A stretch of 64,000 nucleotides of DNA from CAZEHS01 sp964649745 (GCA_964649745.1 CAZYQI010000015.1:1-64000); one strand, 5' to 3'. Shown: positions 33,694 through 43,678, counted from the stretch's first letter. Notes: generated from the letters alone by a model not told the origin. Numbers and translations: made by a program.

Positions 33694-34209
33694 TCAATGG
33701 GTTTCAAAGGTCTTCTTTCCATCCCGGGTGTAATCCGGATACTGAAGATTTTCATCCTTCAGCTGTGAAAGAATTTCTTCGTAATACTGTTTCGCTTCCC
33801 GTTTGGCCCCTGCCAGCTCGTGGTCCGTGTAGTTGCCGCAGTCCTTGGGAGCCGCACCGGGAATCTCGCCTTCGTACGCTGCAATGAACGCGAACATTTC
33901 CTGCATCATGGGGATAACATCCGTTGACTCCAAATCCCCCTTCAGCACCACATAGACCCCTGTAAAACAGCCCATGGGGCCGAAATAAATCAGTTGATCG
34001 GCATAAACCGGGTGATTGCGCAGGAAGGTGGCCCCTAAGTGCTCCAACGTGTGCATGGCATTGGATTTTATAACGGGATCGATATTGGGACGCTTGAGCC
34101 GCACATCAAATGTGGTGACGGTCTCTGCGCCGATATGGTCCTTCCGTGAAACGTAGATCCCTCTTAAAAGACGTTCATGGTCAACCTCAAAACTGGGTAT
34201 TTTTTTCAT
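33694..34209 (-). CDS. luxS: S-ribosylhomocysteine lyase
   Basis: 171 residues from ATG 34209 (MKKIPSFEVDHERL). The metal-binding motif HTLEH and the catalytic Cys in GPMGCFTG are present. It cleaves S-ribosylhomocysteine to homocysteine and the AI-2 precursor, recycling SAM by-products. A longer in-frame start lies upstream of the ribosome binding site (aggagga) and is rejected. Confidence 0.95.
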   Translation of the reverse strand: MKKIPSFEVDHERLLRGIYVSRKDHIGAETVTTFDVRLKRPNIDPVIKSNAMHTLEHLGATFLRNHPVYADQLIYFGPMGCFTGVYVVLKGDLESTDVIPMMQEMFAFIAAYEGEIPGAAPKDCGNYTDHELAGAKREAKQYYEEILSQLKDENLQYPDYTRDGKKTFETH

Positions 34210-34255
34210 GGTATCCTCCTGATTATCGATGCATTCAGTATACCAGATAGAGGGG

Positions 34256-36751
34256 CTACTGTTCACCTGGGTTTTTCAGAATGTCCACGGCTATGCTCAC
34301 TACGGCCGGATCAAACTGGGTCCCGGAACAGCGTTCCAGCTCCGCAATCACATCTGCGTTGCTTACAGGAGCCTGATAAGGCCGGCCGTGCTGCATGACA
34401 TCCACCGAGTCGGCTACGGATAAGATTCTGGCGGTCAGGGGAATCTGCTCTCCGGACAATCCCTTGGGGTAACCCGACCCATCGTATCGTTCGTGGTGGG
34501 ACAGGATTCCCGGCGCCACATGGGCGAAATCCTGAAGTGTCGAGGCGATCCGGTATCCGATTTCAGGGTGGTTTCGGACAACCTCCCACTCCGCTTCGCT
34601 GAGCTTCCCCGGTTTATTGAGGATGTTTTCGGGAATAGCGATTTTTCCGATATCGTGGAGATTGGACAGAAGAATAATTTCATCCTTTTTTTCCGGGCCC
34701 AGATTCATTTTATTCACAATGGCGATCCCCATTTCGGCAATGCGCCGGGAATGCTCATAGGTTTCGATGGATTTGTCGTTCAATGTCTTTAATATGGTGG
34801 TCAGAATGCTGGAACGGGCGCTTTCCGATTCCGTGATCTTGTTCCGGTACATCCGTTCCTCAGCGGTCTTGATCAGCACGGGGAGCGGTTCATCGGAATC
34901 AAGCCTTACCGCATAGCCCACGGCCATGTTCAAAATTACCGGCCCCACCTGCTCCCGGCTGCTTTCCTGCTTGATGATGTTATAGATGTATTCCGCGTCC
35001 TTCTCATCGGTGTTGGACATCAGGATGGCGAACTCATCGCCTCCCCAGCGACAGATGATATCCCTTTCCCTGCACGCTCGCTTAAGGATTCTTGCGGCCG
35101 CCGTAAGAAGATGATCCCCCTGCTGATGCCCGAAGGTATCATTGGTAAGCTTCAGGCCGTTGATATCTGTGATCATGACCGCCTGTGGGAAGAACTCTGT
35201 CCGATCGAAATCATGAAGGCTCTTTTCAAAATAGCGGCGGTTATGCAGTCCTGTGAGCTTGTCATGATAGCTCAGGAAACGGAGCTCGTCCTCCAGATAT
35301 TTTTGTCTGTCGATGTTGCTGACCAGTCCCGATATCACAGAGGGAGAACCATCCGGACCGGTTTCGGTGACATCGCCGGTTACAAGATACCAATGGTATT
35401 TCCCTTTTCCACTCTTAAGCCGGCACTCAATATTCAGAGATTCCTGAGGCGTGTGAATAAACCCCAGATTGCCCCCATGAATCAGCTGCATATCGTCAGG
35501 ATGAAGATGGGCATCCAGCTGATCCAGTGTGAAGGTGTCTTCGCCGAATATTTTCCCCATCAGTTGGAGTGCATAGGCATCCAGCTTAACGGTCTTTTGG
35601 GCCAAATGATATTCCCATATGCCGGATTTCGACGCCTCCAAGGCTTGCTTAATTCGTTTTTCGTTCAAGCTGATTTTCCGGGCATCAGATTCAATCCGGT
35701 CCAGCATTAGGTCGGTCTTTATGACAAGGGTACCTATTTCAGAGTTCACACTGTTCATCAGTTTTTTATCTTCTGACAACCGGAGAGAAGACAACTCCTC
35801 CAGATTCACCCGGCTCAGAAAACTGCCGATGTGCTCAACCGGTATGATGACGAATTTCTTGATAAGCTGTGCGTTAAGAATTGCTACCAATATGCAAAGC
35901 CCCACCAGTTGAAGGATAAAGAATTTGAGGATGTCGTTAACCTGACGGTGCATCACCCTGTTTTTTGAAATAGTGATAACTGCGGCCGGGGAGCCGCTGA
36001 TGTCCAAAAGCTTTGTGAGGCATTCCGTGGTGTTTTCCAAGGTTCGATAGCTATATTCTCCGGAATTGACAAGTCTGTTCTTTTCTGCGGTAACCGTATA
36101 TTTCGGAATATAATCCATAACCGGTTCAATGCGGAGGGTTGAATCCAAAACGGATTCGTAGGTGCGCATCACGCTGTCGTCTATGATTCTGGCAAAAACC
36201 AAGGTTCCGTTGGACGGCGCCTGAGTTGATGAGTTGGTTATGCCGTAGGAGCTGATCAGGGCAACCTGTCCTTCGTTGACAATCAGCTGATTAATGGCTT
36301 CGTCCGGCCGTTCCCGTTCGGTGAACAGATCCAGGTATCTGGAGACGAAGGCACGCTTATAGTCGGCAGACAGTGGTTTTATAGTTTTTGTTTCCTGATC
36401 GTACTGGAACGCGTTGAGTATGTGCTTATCCTTATCGAAGAGCATGACATAATCCACCCGCAATAAAGAAAAGGAGGATGTCATGAAGTTTGCGCTTATA
36501 TAGCCGGGTTTGTTGCCCTGCACATAGTTATAGGTATCATCCCATAAAGCCCAGTCGGCCGCGGTGGCGGATAATGTGGCCATATCCTGATAAAGCAGAT
36601 TGACCACCCGAAGGGACTCGTCACGCAACAGCTGCCGTTCAATCTTATCAGTGGTTTCTAGGAGGATGTTCCGGGTTATCTGATAGCCGCCGAACAGCAA
36701 AAATGCAGAACCGAGAATCAGGATCAGAGTTGATTTCCAACGGAGTTTCAT
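34256..36751 (-). CDS. CHASE4-PAS-GGDEF-HD-GYP c-di-GMP protein
   Basis: 831 residues. Two membrane helices (about 8-27 and 280-300) flank a CHASE4-like extracellular sensor; then follow a PAS domain (about 365-480), GGDEF (RWGGDEFAIL) and HD-GYP (LHDIGKIAIP, HHERYDGSGYPKG). The GGDEF motif is intact, so it may both make and break c-di-GMP, with the HD-GYP part likely the phosphodiesterase. It lies just downstream of the N-ATPase operon on the same strand. Confidence 0.88.
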   Translation of the reverse strand: MKLRWKSTLILILGSAFLLFGGYQITRNILLETTDKIERQLLRDESLRVVNLLYQDMATLSATAADWALWDDTYNYVQGNKPGYISANFMTSSFSLLRVDYVMLFDKDKHILNAFQYDQETKTIKPLSADYKRAFVSRYLDLFTERERPDEAINQLIVNEGQVALISSYGITNSSTQAPSNGTLVFARIIDDSVMRTYESVLDSTLRIEPVMDYIPKYTVTAEKNRLVNSGEYSYRTLENTTECLTKLLDISGSPAAVITISKNRVMHRQVNDILKFFILQLVGLCILVAILNAQLIKKFVIIPVEHIGSFLSRVNLEELSSLRLSEDKKLMNSVNSEIGTLVIKTDLMLDRIESDARKISLNEKRIKQALEASKSGIWEYHLAQKTVKLDAYALQLMGKIFGEDTFTLDQLDAHLHPDDMQLIHGGNLGFIHTPQESLNIECRLKSGKGKYHWYLVTGDVTETGPDGSPSVISGLVSNIDRQKYLEDELRFLSYHDKLTGLHNRRYFEKSLHDFDRTEFFPQAVMITDINGLKLTNDTFGHQQGDHLLTAAARILKRACRERDIICRWGGDEFAILMSNTDEKDAEYIYNIIKQESSREQVGPVILNMAVGYAVRLDSDEPLPVLIKTAEERMYRNKITESESARSSILTTILKTLNDKSIETYEHSRRIAEMGIAIVNKMNLGPEKKDEIILLSNLHDIGKIAIPENILNKPGKLSEAEWEVVRNHPEIGYRIASTLQDFAHVAPGILSHHERYDGSGYPKGLSGEQIPLTARILSVADSVDVMQHGRPYQAPVSNADVIAELERCSGTQFDPAVVSIAVDILKNPGEQ

Positions 36752-36837
36752 GCATCCCTCTCAAGAAAAATTGTTACCGTAAGTATAACATATCCTGACC
36801 TTATCTGTTGCAGGTGTATCCCGGAGTTTCCTTACTT

Positions 36838-37722
36838 TTATTTTCCCATAAGCACTTCCGAACCTGAAACGACATCGAACAGCTCCTCATCGATGGAGGC
36901 TTGCCTCAAATGAAGGAATGAACGGTTTAAATCCTCCTTGAGCTCTCCGATATTCTTCTCTGCCCGTTGCATGGCAGCAAGCCTGCAGGCGTTCTCACTG
37001 GCCAAAGACTCTGCACAGGCCCTGTACAGGGAGATGAAAAGGTGCTCACTGACCAGTGCCCGAAGGGTTTCCAGCGGATTTCCCATAAGCTCCGGCAGAT
37101 TTTGAGCAGGCCACCGGATTTCGGATATGGAGCGCTGCCATTGGGCGTCCATGGGTAACAGCTGTTGCACGCTGGGCTCAAAAATCACCCCTGGAACCGG
37201 GCGGTTATGAAAGATGTAAAAATTCTGCAGTTCCCTTCCACCGCAGCTCCTTTCACAATCCAAGAGGATCTGTCCCACCAGCTGCGTAATGGCGTTGACG
37301 GAATGGGGTACTTCATACAGACCTGCAGGGGCCAACGCAGAATCCTCCAGCCGTGCATGAACCCGTTCCCCCACCGCCCAAATGAAGGTTCTTCCATGCA
37401 TCGAATGCAGCCTGTCCGAAACAAAGCCAGCCAGAAGATCATTGAATTGACCGACAAGCCCCTGATCCGATCCGAATACCACCACATGAAAAAGCGGACT
37501 TCCTTCCGGGATATCCGCTTCCTTAAACGGGGCAGCGGCAAATTCTCTCAAACATACAGAAAGTCCCAGGTCCAACGCTCTGGCATAGGAGTCCAGGGAC
37601 TGCACCGCGGCCTCATACTGACTGATATTGGAAGCTGCCAGTATTTTCAGCGTGGTGACAACGGAGGCAAGGTTCCCGGCTCCCCGGATCTTATGCCGCA
37701 TACTTTCCATGGAATCGCTCAT
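36838..37722 (-). CDS. atpG: N-ATPase gamma subunit
   Basis: 294 residues from ATG 37722 after gggagg. The N-terminal helix MRHKIRGAGNLASVVTTLKI and C-terminal helix pattern are those of F-type gamma, though more divergent than in standard F1. It forms the central stalk. It is the last gene of the operon; the stop overlap with alpha (4 bp) is reversed here, since alpha precedes it. There is no delta gene, as usual for N-ATPases. Confidence 0.88.
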   Translation of the reverse strand: MSDSMESMRHKIRGAGNLASVVTTLKILAASNISQYEAAVQSLDSYARALDLGLSVCLREFAAAPFKEADIPEGSPLFHVVVFGSDQGLVGQFNDLLAGFVSDRLHSMHGRTFIWAVGERVHARLEDSALAPAGLYEVPHSVNAITQLVGQILLDCERSCGGRELQNFYIFHNRPVPGVIFEPSVQQLLPMDAQWQRSISEIRWPAQNLPELMGNPLETLRALVSEHLFISLYRACAESLASENACRLAAMQRAEKNIGELKEDLNRSFLHLRQASIDEELFDVVSGSEVLMGK

Positions 37723-39254
37723 ATGGCTGCCTCCCTGTAGGGAGCCAGGGCTTCGGTGGCAATCTGCAGAATGGACTGCCGGTCCTCCTCGCTCAGGATT
37801 TCGGTCATGGAAAAGCGCAGGATCACCTGCTGGGACAACTTTGCCGATGCCTCCGCGCAAACAGCCTTTTCCGCCTCTTTCATGCGGTTCAGGGGAATCG
37901 TGTCGAACAGTCCGCTGGTAAGCGCAAGAAGGATGGTGATCTGTTCGTGAACGGATACCGGCTCAGATTCCAATTGCTTCAGGCAGGAGCGGATCCGCCG
38001 CCCATGCTCGATGATGAGATGCGTATGTTCGTCCAGTCGTGTTCCGAAACGGGCAAAAGACTCCAGCTCTTCAAATTGCGAATAGGCCAGCTTAAGATTG
38101 CCCGTCACCGCCCGATAGGCCGTCAGCTGCGCTTTGCCCCCTACCCTGGAAACGGAGCGCCCGATATCCACAGCAGGCAAGACACCCAATTCAAAAAGGG
38201 TTGGAGACAGATAGATCTGCCCGTCGGTAATGGAGATGAGATTTGTGGGGATATAGGCTGCGATATTCTGTTCTTCGGTTTCGATGATGGGAAGAGCCGT
38301 CAGGGATCCGCCCCCCAAGTCGTTCCGCAAATGGGTTGCCCGCTCAAGAAGGCGGGAATGGATATAGAATATGTCGCCGGGAAAGGCTTCCCTACCGGGA
38401 GGTTTACGAAGAAGCAAAGAGATCTCTCTGTATGATCGGGCATGGTGAGTCAAATCATCGTATATGATGAGTACATCCCTGCCGTTTTCCATAAAATGCT
38501 CGGCAATGCTGGTTGCCGCATAGGGCGCAATGTAGTTGAGGCCGGGCTGATCGCTTCCCTCCGTTACCACAACCACCGTATAGGCCATGGCGCCATTATC
38601 GCGGAGGGTGGCAATCACTCTGGCCACGGAGGATGCCCGTTGCCCGATGGCACAGTACACACAAAGCACATTCTGATCCTTTTGGTTCAGGATGGTATCG
38701 ACAGCAATGGAGGTCTTTCCGGTTTGACGATCCCCCATGATCAGTTCTCTTTGTCCGCGCCCTACGGGGATAACGGCATCGATGACCTTTATGCCGGTTT
38801 GAAGAGGCTGGTTGACCGGAGCCCGGTCCATGATGTGGGGGGCCGGCCGTTCTATCGGAAGGCGTTGAGTGAAAACCAGCCGTTCCTTGCCGTCCAGCGG
38901 TATGCCCAGAGGATTGATGACACGGCCCACCAGGGCATCGCCCACAGGCACATCAATAACACGGCCCGTTCGTTCCACAAGATCCCCTGAACGCAGATGC
39001 GAGTACTCACCTAAAAGAACAACCCCCAACTCATCTTCATCCACACTGAAGGCAATTCCCAAAAGCCCTCCCGGAAATCGTACCAGCTCTTCATAGCCTA
39101 CCCCGGGAAGTCCCGAAACCTTTGCGATACCCGTTGATACCGTCTTTACAACCCCTATCTCCCGTAGGAACAATTGAGGAAAACCGGTTTCGTGGGCATG
39201 GCGAAGGCTGTCGAAGGTATCGTCAATTGTCTGACGCAGGCTGAATTTTTTCAT
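37719..39254 (-). CDS. atpA: N-ATPase alpha subunit
   Basis: 511 residues from ATG 39254 (MKKFSLRQTIDDTF). Walker A is GDRQTGKTS; the regulatory site motif and PAVDIGRSVSRVG are typical of alpha. It overlaps atpF by 32 bp and atpG by 4 bp. Starts further upstream are rejected because they lie deep in atpF. Confidence 0.94.
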   Translation of the reverse strand: MKKFSLRQTIDDTFDSLRHAHETGFPQLFLREIGVVKTVSTGIAKVSGLPGVGYEELVRFPGGLLGIAFSVDEDELGVVLLGEYSHLRSGDLVERTGRVIDVPVGDALVGRVINPLGIPLDGKERLVFTQRLPIERPAPHIMDRAPVNQPLQTGIKVIDAVIPVGRGQRELIMGDRQTGKTSIAVDTILNQKDQNVLCVYCAIGQRASSVARVIATLRDNGAMAYTVVVVTEGSDQPGLNYIAPYAATSIAEHFMENGRDVLIIYDDLTHHARSYREISLLLRKPPGREAFPGDIFYIHSRLLERATHLRNDLGGGSLTALPIIETEEQNIAAYIPTNLISITDGQIYLSPTLFELGVLPAVDIGRSVSRVGGKAQLTAYRAVTGNLKLAYSQFEELESFARFGTRLDEHTHLIIEHGRRIRSCLKQLESEPVSVHEQITILLALTSGLFDTIPLNRMKEAEKAVCAEASAKLSQQVILRFSMTEILSEEDRQSILQIATEALAPYREAAI

Positions 39255-40044
39255 CACCGTTCCCTCTTTTCTGCGGAAAAGGTTTTGCTTTTTCACGGAT
39301 GATTTTTGCAGCGAACCGGCCAGCCTGATCGATGATGTCCGATAGACTCCAGGCCATCTTATAACCATCAATCATCATTTCAATGCCTCCGATGAGCCCG
39401 GATACCGTTTCGAACTGAACAGAAACCTCTGCTCCGAGGATTGCCGAAATAACGGACTGGATCTCTTCACGTTGAGCGGAGCTGAGGGGATAAGCACTCC
39501 GTATAATGACCGGTTTGCCGGAAGAACGGAACGATAAAACAAGCCGTTCCATTTCATCCGGCGGCAGGGCCCGCAGCTGACGGATGAAGACGGCAGTCAT
39601 TTGTTCCTCCAGTGTGGAGGAAGCCATTTCCTCCAGTACCTTTCGCGTAATTGCAAAGACTTCATCTTGGGTTTTTTGAACAATTTCCTGCTGAAGACTG
39701 CTTTCTTCTGCCAGCAGCGCATCCTGACGCATCTGGCGAAGGTCTTCGTACTCCTTATGCGCATTTGCCGTAAGGGTTTCTTTTTCGTGTTCCAGTTCTT
39801 CCATGACTAAACGGAGACGTTCATCGCGATTTTGGTCAAATTCACGATTTTTTTCCGTGAAAAGCGTCTTTTGTATCTCTGCTTCAGAATTTTGTTGCTC
39901 TGCTTCGCTGATTTGAATACCGATGAGACGTTCCCGTTCGTCAACGGCTTTGAGGATGGGTTTATAGAGGAAGCGCTTCAGAAACCATACCAACACCAAA
40001 AAGTTCAGGATTTGAGCAAAGACGGTGAACCAGTCGATCAACAT
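39223..40044 (-). CDS. atpF: N-ATPase b subunit (long form)
   Basis: 273 residues: one N-terminal membrane helix, a long charged coiled coil to about residue 150, then a globular C-terminal region with delta-like features (about 160-250). This extended b is characteristic of N-ATPases, where it appears to take over the job of the absent delta subunit as peripheral stalk. Confidence 0.88.
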   Translation of the reverse strand: MLIDWFTVFAQILNFLVLVWFLKRFLYKPILKAVDERERLIGIQISEAEQQNSEAEIQKTLFTEKNREFDQNRDERLRLVMEELEHEKETLTANAHKEYEDLRQMRQDALLAEESSLQQEIVQKTQDEVFAITRKVLEEMASSTLEEQMTAVFIRQLRALPPDEMERLVLSFRSSGKPVIIRSAYPLSSAQREEIQSVISAILGAEVSVQFETVSGLIGGIEMMIDGYKMAWSLSDIIDQAGRFAAKIIREKAKPFPQKRGNGDEKIQPASDN

Positions 40045-40056
40045 GAGCGCTCCTCC

Positions 40057-40326
40057 TTACTTTGCAATGACATGGGTCCAGAAGGGATTTGCGAAGATCA
40101 GGATCATTGAAATGACAAAACAGTAGATTGCAAGGGACTCCACCATGGCAAGACCTACAAACAGGGTTCTGGTGATGGTGGCGGAAGCATCCGGCTGCTG
40201 AGCCAGAGAACTGAGTGCCGTTGAAATAGCTTTCCCCTCTCCAATGGCAGGCCCCAGACAACCGAATGCGGTGGTTACTCCGGCCATTACAATCGATACA
40301 AGGGCAATCGTCGTGACAGTATCCAT
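40057..40326 (-). CDS. atpE: N-ATPase c subunit, Na+-type
   Basis: 89 residues, two membrane helices. It has two carboxylates, Glu30 (GPAIGEGKA) and Glu63, with Val62, Ser64 and Tyr68 in AMVESLAIY, matching the Na+-binding set of N-ATPases. It forms the rotor ring. Na+ specificity is inferred from these residues. Confidence 0.92.
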   Translation of the reverse strand: MDTVTTIALVSIVMAGVTTAFGCLGPAIGEGKAISTALSSLAQQPDASATITRTLFVGLAMVESLAIYCFVISMILIFANPFWTHVIAK

Positions 40327-40349
40327 AATTCCACTCCTCCTCTTCGGGA

Positions 40350-41021
40350 TTATTTTTCCCGGGACAAGGTCGCCCCGGCGATAAATACGGTTGCCAAAAT
40401 GCTGAATATATACGCCTGAACCATTCCTATCAGCAGTCCCAAAAGGCTCATAACCGCGGGAAACAGGAAGGGTGTGATGGTAAGGAGGATTCCAACGGAC
40501 ATTTCTCCGCTCATCATATTTCCGAACAAACGTACTGCCAGAGCCAATGTACGGGTGAATTCACTGATGATGTTGAAGGGAAGCATGATGAACGTTGGCT
40601 CCAGATAGGATTTGAGGTAGGCTCCGAACCCGCCTTCCATGATCCCGTAGGTCGGTACAGCAATGAATACGCATATGGCCAGAGCCGTTGTGGTGGAAAG
40701 AGAACCGGTTGGAACGGCATATCCCGGTAAAATGGTGCAAAGGCTGGCAGAAGCGATGAAAAGAAAAAGGGTTCCGATAAAACCGATATACCGTTCAGGC
40801 TGACGCAGCCCCACTTCGGCCAGCTGGTTCCGGATCCCCAGGACGATGATTTCCAGCACCGACTGCCACCGGGAAATATGAATGCCTGTACTGAGTTTTC
40901 GGGTAATGAGAAAGGCACCGACTATCAACAGGATCATCAGGATCCATGTGTTGAGTATAGTGGCGTTCAGCTTAAACATACCGGACTGCCAATAGATAAG
41001 ATGATCAGGGCTCAGTTCCAC
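40350..41021 (-). CDS. atpB: N-ATPase a subunit
   Basis: 223 residues with five to six membrane helices and the conserved LALAVRLFGNMMSGE containing the stator Arg. It forms the ion half-channels next to the c ring. It overlaps atpR by 17 bp. Confidence 0.92.
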   Translation of the reverse strand: MELSPDHLIYWQSGMFKLNATILNTWILMILLIVGAFLITRKLSTGIHISRWQSVLEIIVLGIRNQLAEVGLRQPERYIGFIGTLFLFIASASLCTILPGYAVPTGSLSTTTALAICVFIAVPTYGIMEGGFGAYLKSYLEPTFIMLPFNIISEFTRTLALAVRLFGNMMSGEMSVGILLTITPFLFPAVMSLLGLLIGMVQAYIFSILATVFIAGATLSREK

Positions 41022-41325
41022 AGGATGTCCTCCTTTCGCCGGAAGCTTCCTTATTCAATGATTGCCTGGTCTTTCGCATCACCATGGCCCGGGCCGTGAA
41101 AAACCCCATGAGACACGCGGCCAGACGCTCCAGATGCCCCTGTGAGATTACGGCAAAACCCAACAGGGTGACCCCGGTACGCAGGATCATGCTGAGACTG
41201 AATACCATGCCGGGATGCTTGGAGTGAACGCCTTTTAAAACCGTCCACCAAAGGCCGCCGAAAAAGAAAACACCCAAAGCCCCCCCTATAAGAAAAGATG
41301 CCGGAAGAATCACATAGTTACTCAT
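41005..41325 (-). CDS. atpR: N-ATPase membrane subunit AtpR
   Basis: 106 residues, three membrane helices, with GLWWTVLKG and a conserved RTGVTLLGF. AtpR is found only in N-ATPase operons and is thought to interact with the c subunits during assembly. Overlaps atpQ and atpB. Confidence 0.87.
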   Translation of the reverse strand: MSNYVILPASFLIGGALGVFFFGGLWWTVLKGVHSKHPGMVFSLSMILRTGVTLLGFAVISQGHLERLAACLMGFFTARAMVMRKTRQSLNKEASGERRTSCGTEP

Positions 41326-41656
41326 CTTTTTTCTCCTGTCCTTTTCGGATTTTCTTATCCTCGCCGGCTACCCAATGCCAGGCGTTCATGCAGCCAAGAC
41401 ACAAGCCGGCGACAAGCAGGATCAGGGTCCAGGACTGTTCTGAGGGGAAACGCCTGTCCGCCCACATCCCTGCCGCCACCCCAAGAAGCGTCGGGACCGC
41501 CACCGACCAGCCTACAAGGCCGAACATGGCGAGGCCGGACCAGATGGTCTGTATGGACTCCTGCCTGGCCTTCAGCTTTCGGGCTTCTATCCTGCCGATC
41601 TGACGGCTGTATTCAGAATGGGACTTCTTCCTGTTCGGGTCTTCCTCCTTACCCAT
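41318..41656 (-). CDS. atpQ: N-ATPase subunit AtpQ (AtpI-like)
   Basis: 112 residues: a charged N terminus (RKKSHSEYSRQIGRIEARK), then two membrane helices with GVAAGMWADRRFP. It belongs to the AtpI-like F0 accessory group specific to N-ATPases. Overlaps its neighbours by 8 bp on each side. Confidence 0.86.
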   Translation of the reverse strand: MGKEEDPNRKKSHSEYSRQIGRIEARKLKARQESIQTIWSGLAMFGLVGWSVAVPTLLGVAAGMWADRRFPSEQSWTLILLVAGLCLGCMNAWHWVAGEDKKIRKGQEKKDE

Positions 41657-42053
41657 GATGCACCTCCGTCAGCCGCCGCACAAATTCCCCTTCCAGTTTT
41701 ACCAGCACATTCCTCACCTGTTGCTCCCGCTCGTCAAGATTCTTAAATTCCTTTTCCACTGCTTCTCGGAGATTGCCAAGATCCAACCCGGTAAAAGCAT
41801 TTCGTACAGAAATAAGCACCTCGGTTCCGGTCTTTACCAGCACGCCTTCGTCCAGAGCAACATAGAACTCTCCATCCTGAACCGTTTCACATATCAAGAT
41901 TCCGGGACATAGGGCAGCGGCACAGTCCAGACGGTGCGGAAGCAGACCAAAGGCCCCTTGCCTCGTTTCAGCCACAAGCCTCAGGACATCGGTCTTCTCC
42001 ATAAAGATCGTGTATGGCAACAGGATTTTCAGCCTCATATGTTCTGCTTCCAT
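41649..42053 (-). CDS. atpC: N-ATPase epsilon subunit
   Basis: 134 residues: the N-terminal beta-sandwich domain (LLPYTIFMEKTDVLRL, GAFGLLPHR) and a C-terminal helical hairpin. It follows beta, as in N-ATPase operons (beta-epsilon first). The start may be ATG 42053 or Met6. Confidence 0.9.
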   Translation of the reverse strand: MEAEHMRLKILLPYTIFMEKTDVLRLVAETRQGAFGLLPHRLDCAAALCPGILICETVQDGEFYVALDEGVLVKTGTEVLISVRNAFTGLDLGNLREAVEKEFKNLDEREQQVRNVLVKLEGEFVRRLTEVHHG

Positions 42054-42064
42054 GGCATCCTCCC

Positions 42065-43450
42065 CTATTTTTTAGCTTCATCGATGGATCCGATCATATA
42101 CAACGCGCTTTCGGGATAATCCCTGAACTCATCGGAAAGAATCCGTTCACAGCCATCAAGGGCGTCCTGAAGCTTAACGGTTTTGCCCGGAATATTGCTG
42201 AACTGCTCCGTGGTGAAGAAGGGCTGTGTAAGAAAGCGTTCAAGTCTTCGGGCTCTGAGTACCACCTTTCTGTCCTCCTTGGATAATTGCTCCAGCCCCA
42301 GCATGGCAATGATGTCCTTCAGGTCATCGTATTGGGCCAGTGTTCTTCGGACTTCTTGGGCGATGGTGTAATGGCGTTCCCCGGCAATGCCTGGCGTGGC
42401 CATCTTGGAGTTGGATTTCAGAGGATTGATGGCAGGGTACAGCCCCTCGCTGGCACGTTTACGGGACAAAACAATGGAGGCGGAAAGGTGAGTAAAGGTA
42501 TGAACCGCAGCGGGATCCGTCAAATCGTCTGCCGGAACATATACCGCCTGTATGGAGGTTATTGCTCCGGAATCCGTACTGGCGATGCGTTCCTCCAAAA
42601 GCGAAAGCTCGGTACTCAGGGTTGGCTGATACCCCAGCCGTGAAGGCATCTGCCCCATCAGTCCCGATATCTCCATTCCTGCCTGGATAAAGCGGAATAT
42701 GTTGTCTACCAGAAGAAGCACATCCCTCTGTTCATCGTCACGGAAATATTCTGCCATGGTGAGAGCCGCCTGACCTACCCGGAACCGGTTGCCCGGAGGC
42801 TCATTCATCTGTCCGAAGACCATTACCATATTGGGGAGTACACCGGCATCCTTCATGGCCCGGTAAAGCTCCTCTCCTTCACGGCAACGTTCTCCGATAC
42901 CGCAAAAGATGCTGACTCCGGCGTGCTGGTGCACCATATTGTGAATCATTTCCGTTAACAGAACGGTTTTGCCCACACCCGCTCCTCCGAATAGTCCTGC
43001 CTTCCCGCCCCTTTCCAAGGGCATCAGGACGTCGATGATCTTGATTCCGGTTTCAAATATTTCCGATCGGGTTGACCGTCTCAAAAGTGACGGGGGTTCC
43101 TGATGAATGCTTCGCCACTTCACATCTTCAGGAGGCGGCTGGCGATCTATGGGGTTGCCGAAAACATCAAACATCCGAGACATGATGCCCTGCCCAACGG
43201 GAGCCTTCAGGGTTTCTCCGGTATTGCGCACAACCATCCCTCGTGCCAGTCCTTCCGTAGGGGTCAGGGCGATGCCGCGAACACTGGTTTTGTCCAGCTG
43301 CGACATGACTTCTATGGATATCTTTTCCTCTGTTCCTGTGACCAGAAGCGTATGGATAGGAGGCAGATGCTCCGCGAACCGTATGTCCACCACACTGCCC
43401 TGAACCCGTATAACGATGCCCTCGGTCAGTTTTTCCGATATGCTTCCCAT
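42065..43450 (-). CDS. atpD: N-ATPase beta subunit
   Basis: 461 residues, the usual beta size. Walker A GGAGVGKTVL, the catalytic Glu of the GERCREGEEL segment and the ALTMAEYFRD stretch are present. It is the first gene of the nine-gene operon. N-ATPase operons are often found beside a regular F-ATPase elsewhere in the genome. Confidence 0.95.
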   Translation of the reverse strand: MGSISEKLTEGIVIRVQGSVVDIRFAEHLPPIHTLLVTGTEEKISIEVMSQLDKTSVRGIALTPTEGLARGMVVRNTGETLKAPVGQGIMSRMFDVFGNPIDRQPPPEDVKWRSIHQEPPSLLRRSTRSEIFETGIKIIDVLMPLERGGKAGLFGGAGVGKTVLLTEMIHNMVHQHAGVSIFCGIGERCREGEELYRAMKDAGVLPNMVMVFGQMNEPPGNRFRVGQAALTMAEYFRDDEQRDVLLLVDNIFRFIQAGMEISGLMGQMPSRLGYQPTLSTELSLLEERIASTDSGAITSIQAVYVPADDLTDPAAVHTFTHLSASIVLSRKRASEGLYPAINPLKSNSKMATPGIAGERHYTIAQEVRRTLAQYDDLKDIIAMLGLEQLSKEDRKVVLRARRLERFLTQPFFTTEQFSNIPGKTVKLQDALDGCERILSDEFRDYPESALYMIGSIDEAKK

Positions 43451-43483
43451 AAGCGCACCTTCCTGTCGTAGTGATGAACTCTA

Positions 43484-43563
43484 TGCCACGGATGAAAGGC
43501 GTATGAAGGGCACATCCGTCTTCATCGTTCTTCATCGGGTTTCATCTGCGTTCATCCGTGGCA
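43484..43563. repeat. Intergenic inverted-repeat element, copy B
   Basis: TGCCACGGATGAA (43484-43496) is matched inverted by TTCATCCGTGGCA (43551-43563), with several CATC-rich tandem units between. It is a relative of copies A and C and lies in the leader of the N-ATPase operon. Confidence 0.65.
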
Positions 43564-43621
43564 ATGGGTTTTCTATTCAGTGATAATATACCCCCCGGGA
43601 AGCCCCTTCAACCCAATTTAA

Positions 43622-43657
43622 AACCCCTATCCCGGTGTGCTCACCAGAATAGGGGTT
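43622..43657 (-). terminator. yebC terminator
   Basis: AACCCCTAT and ATAGGGGTT form a stem enclosing a smaller GGTGTGCTCACC hairpin, downstream of yebC on the minus strand. Confidence 0.7.
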
Positions 43658-43678
43658 GTGTCCTTTTGTACGATGTAG

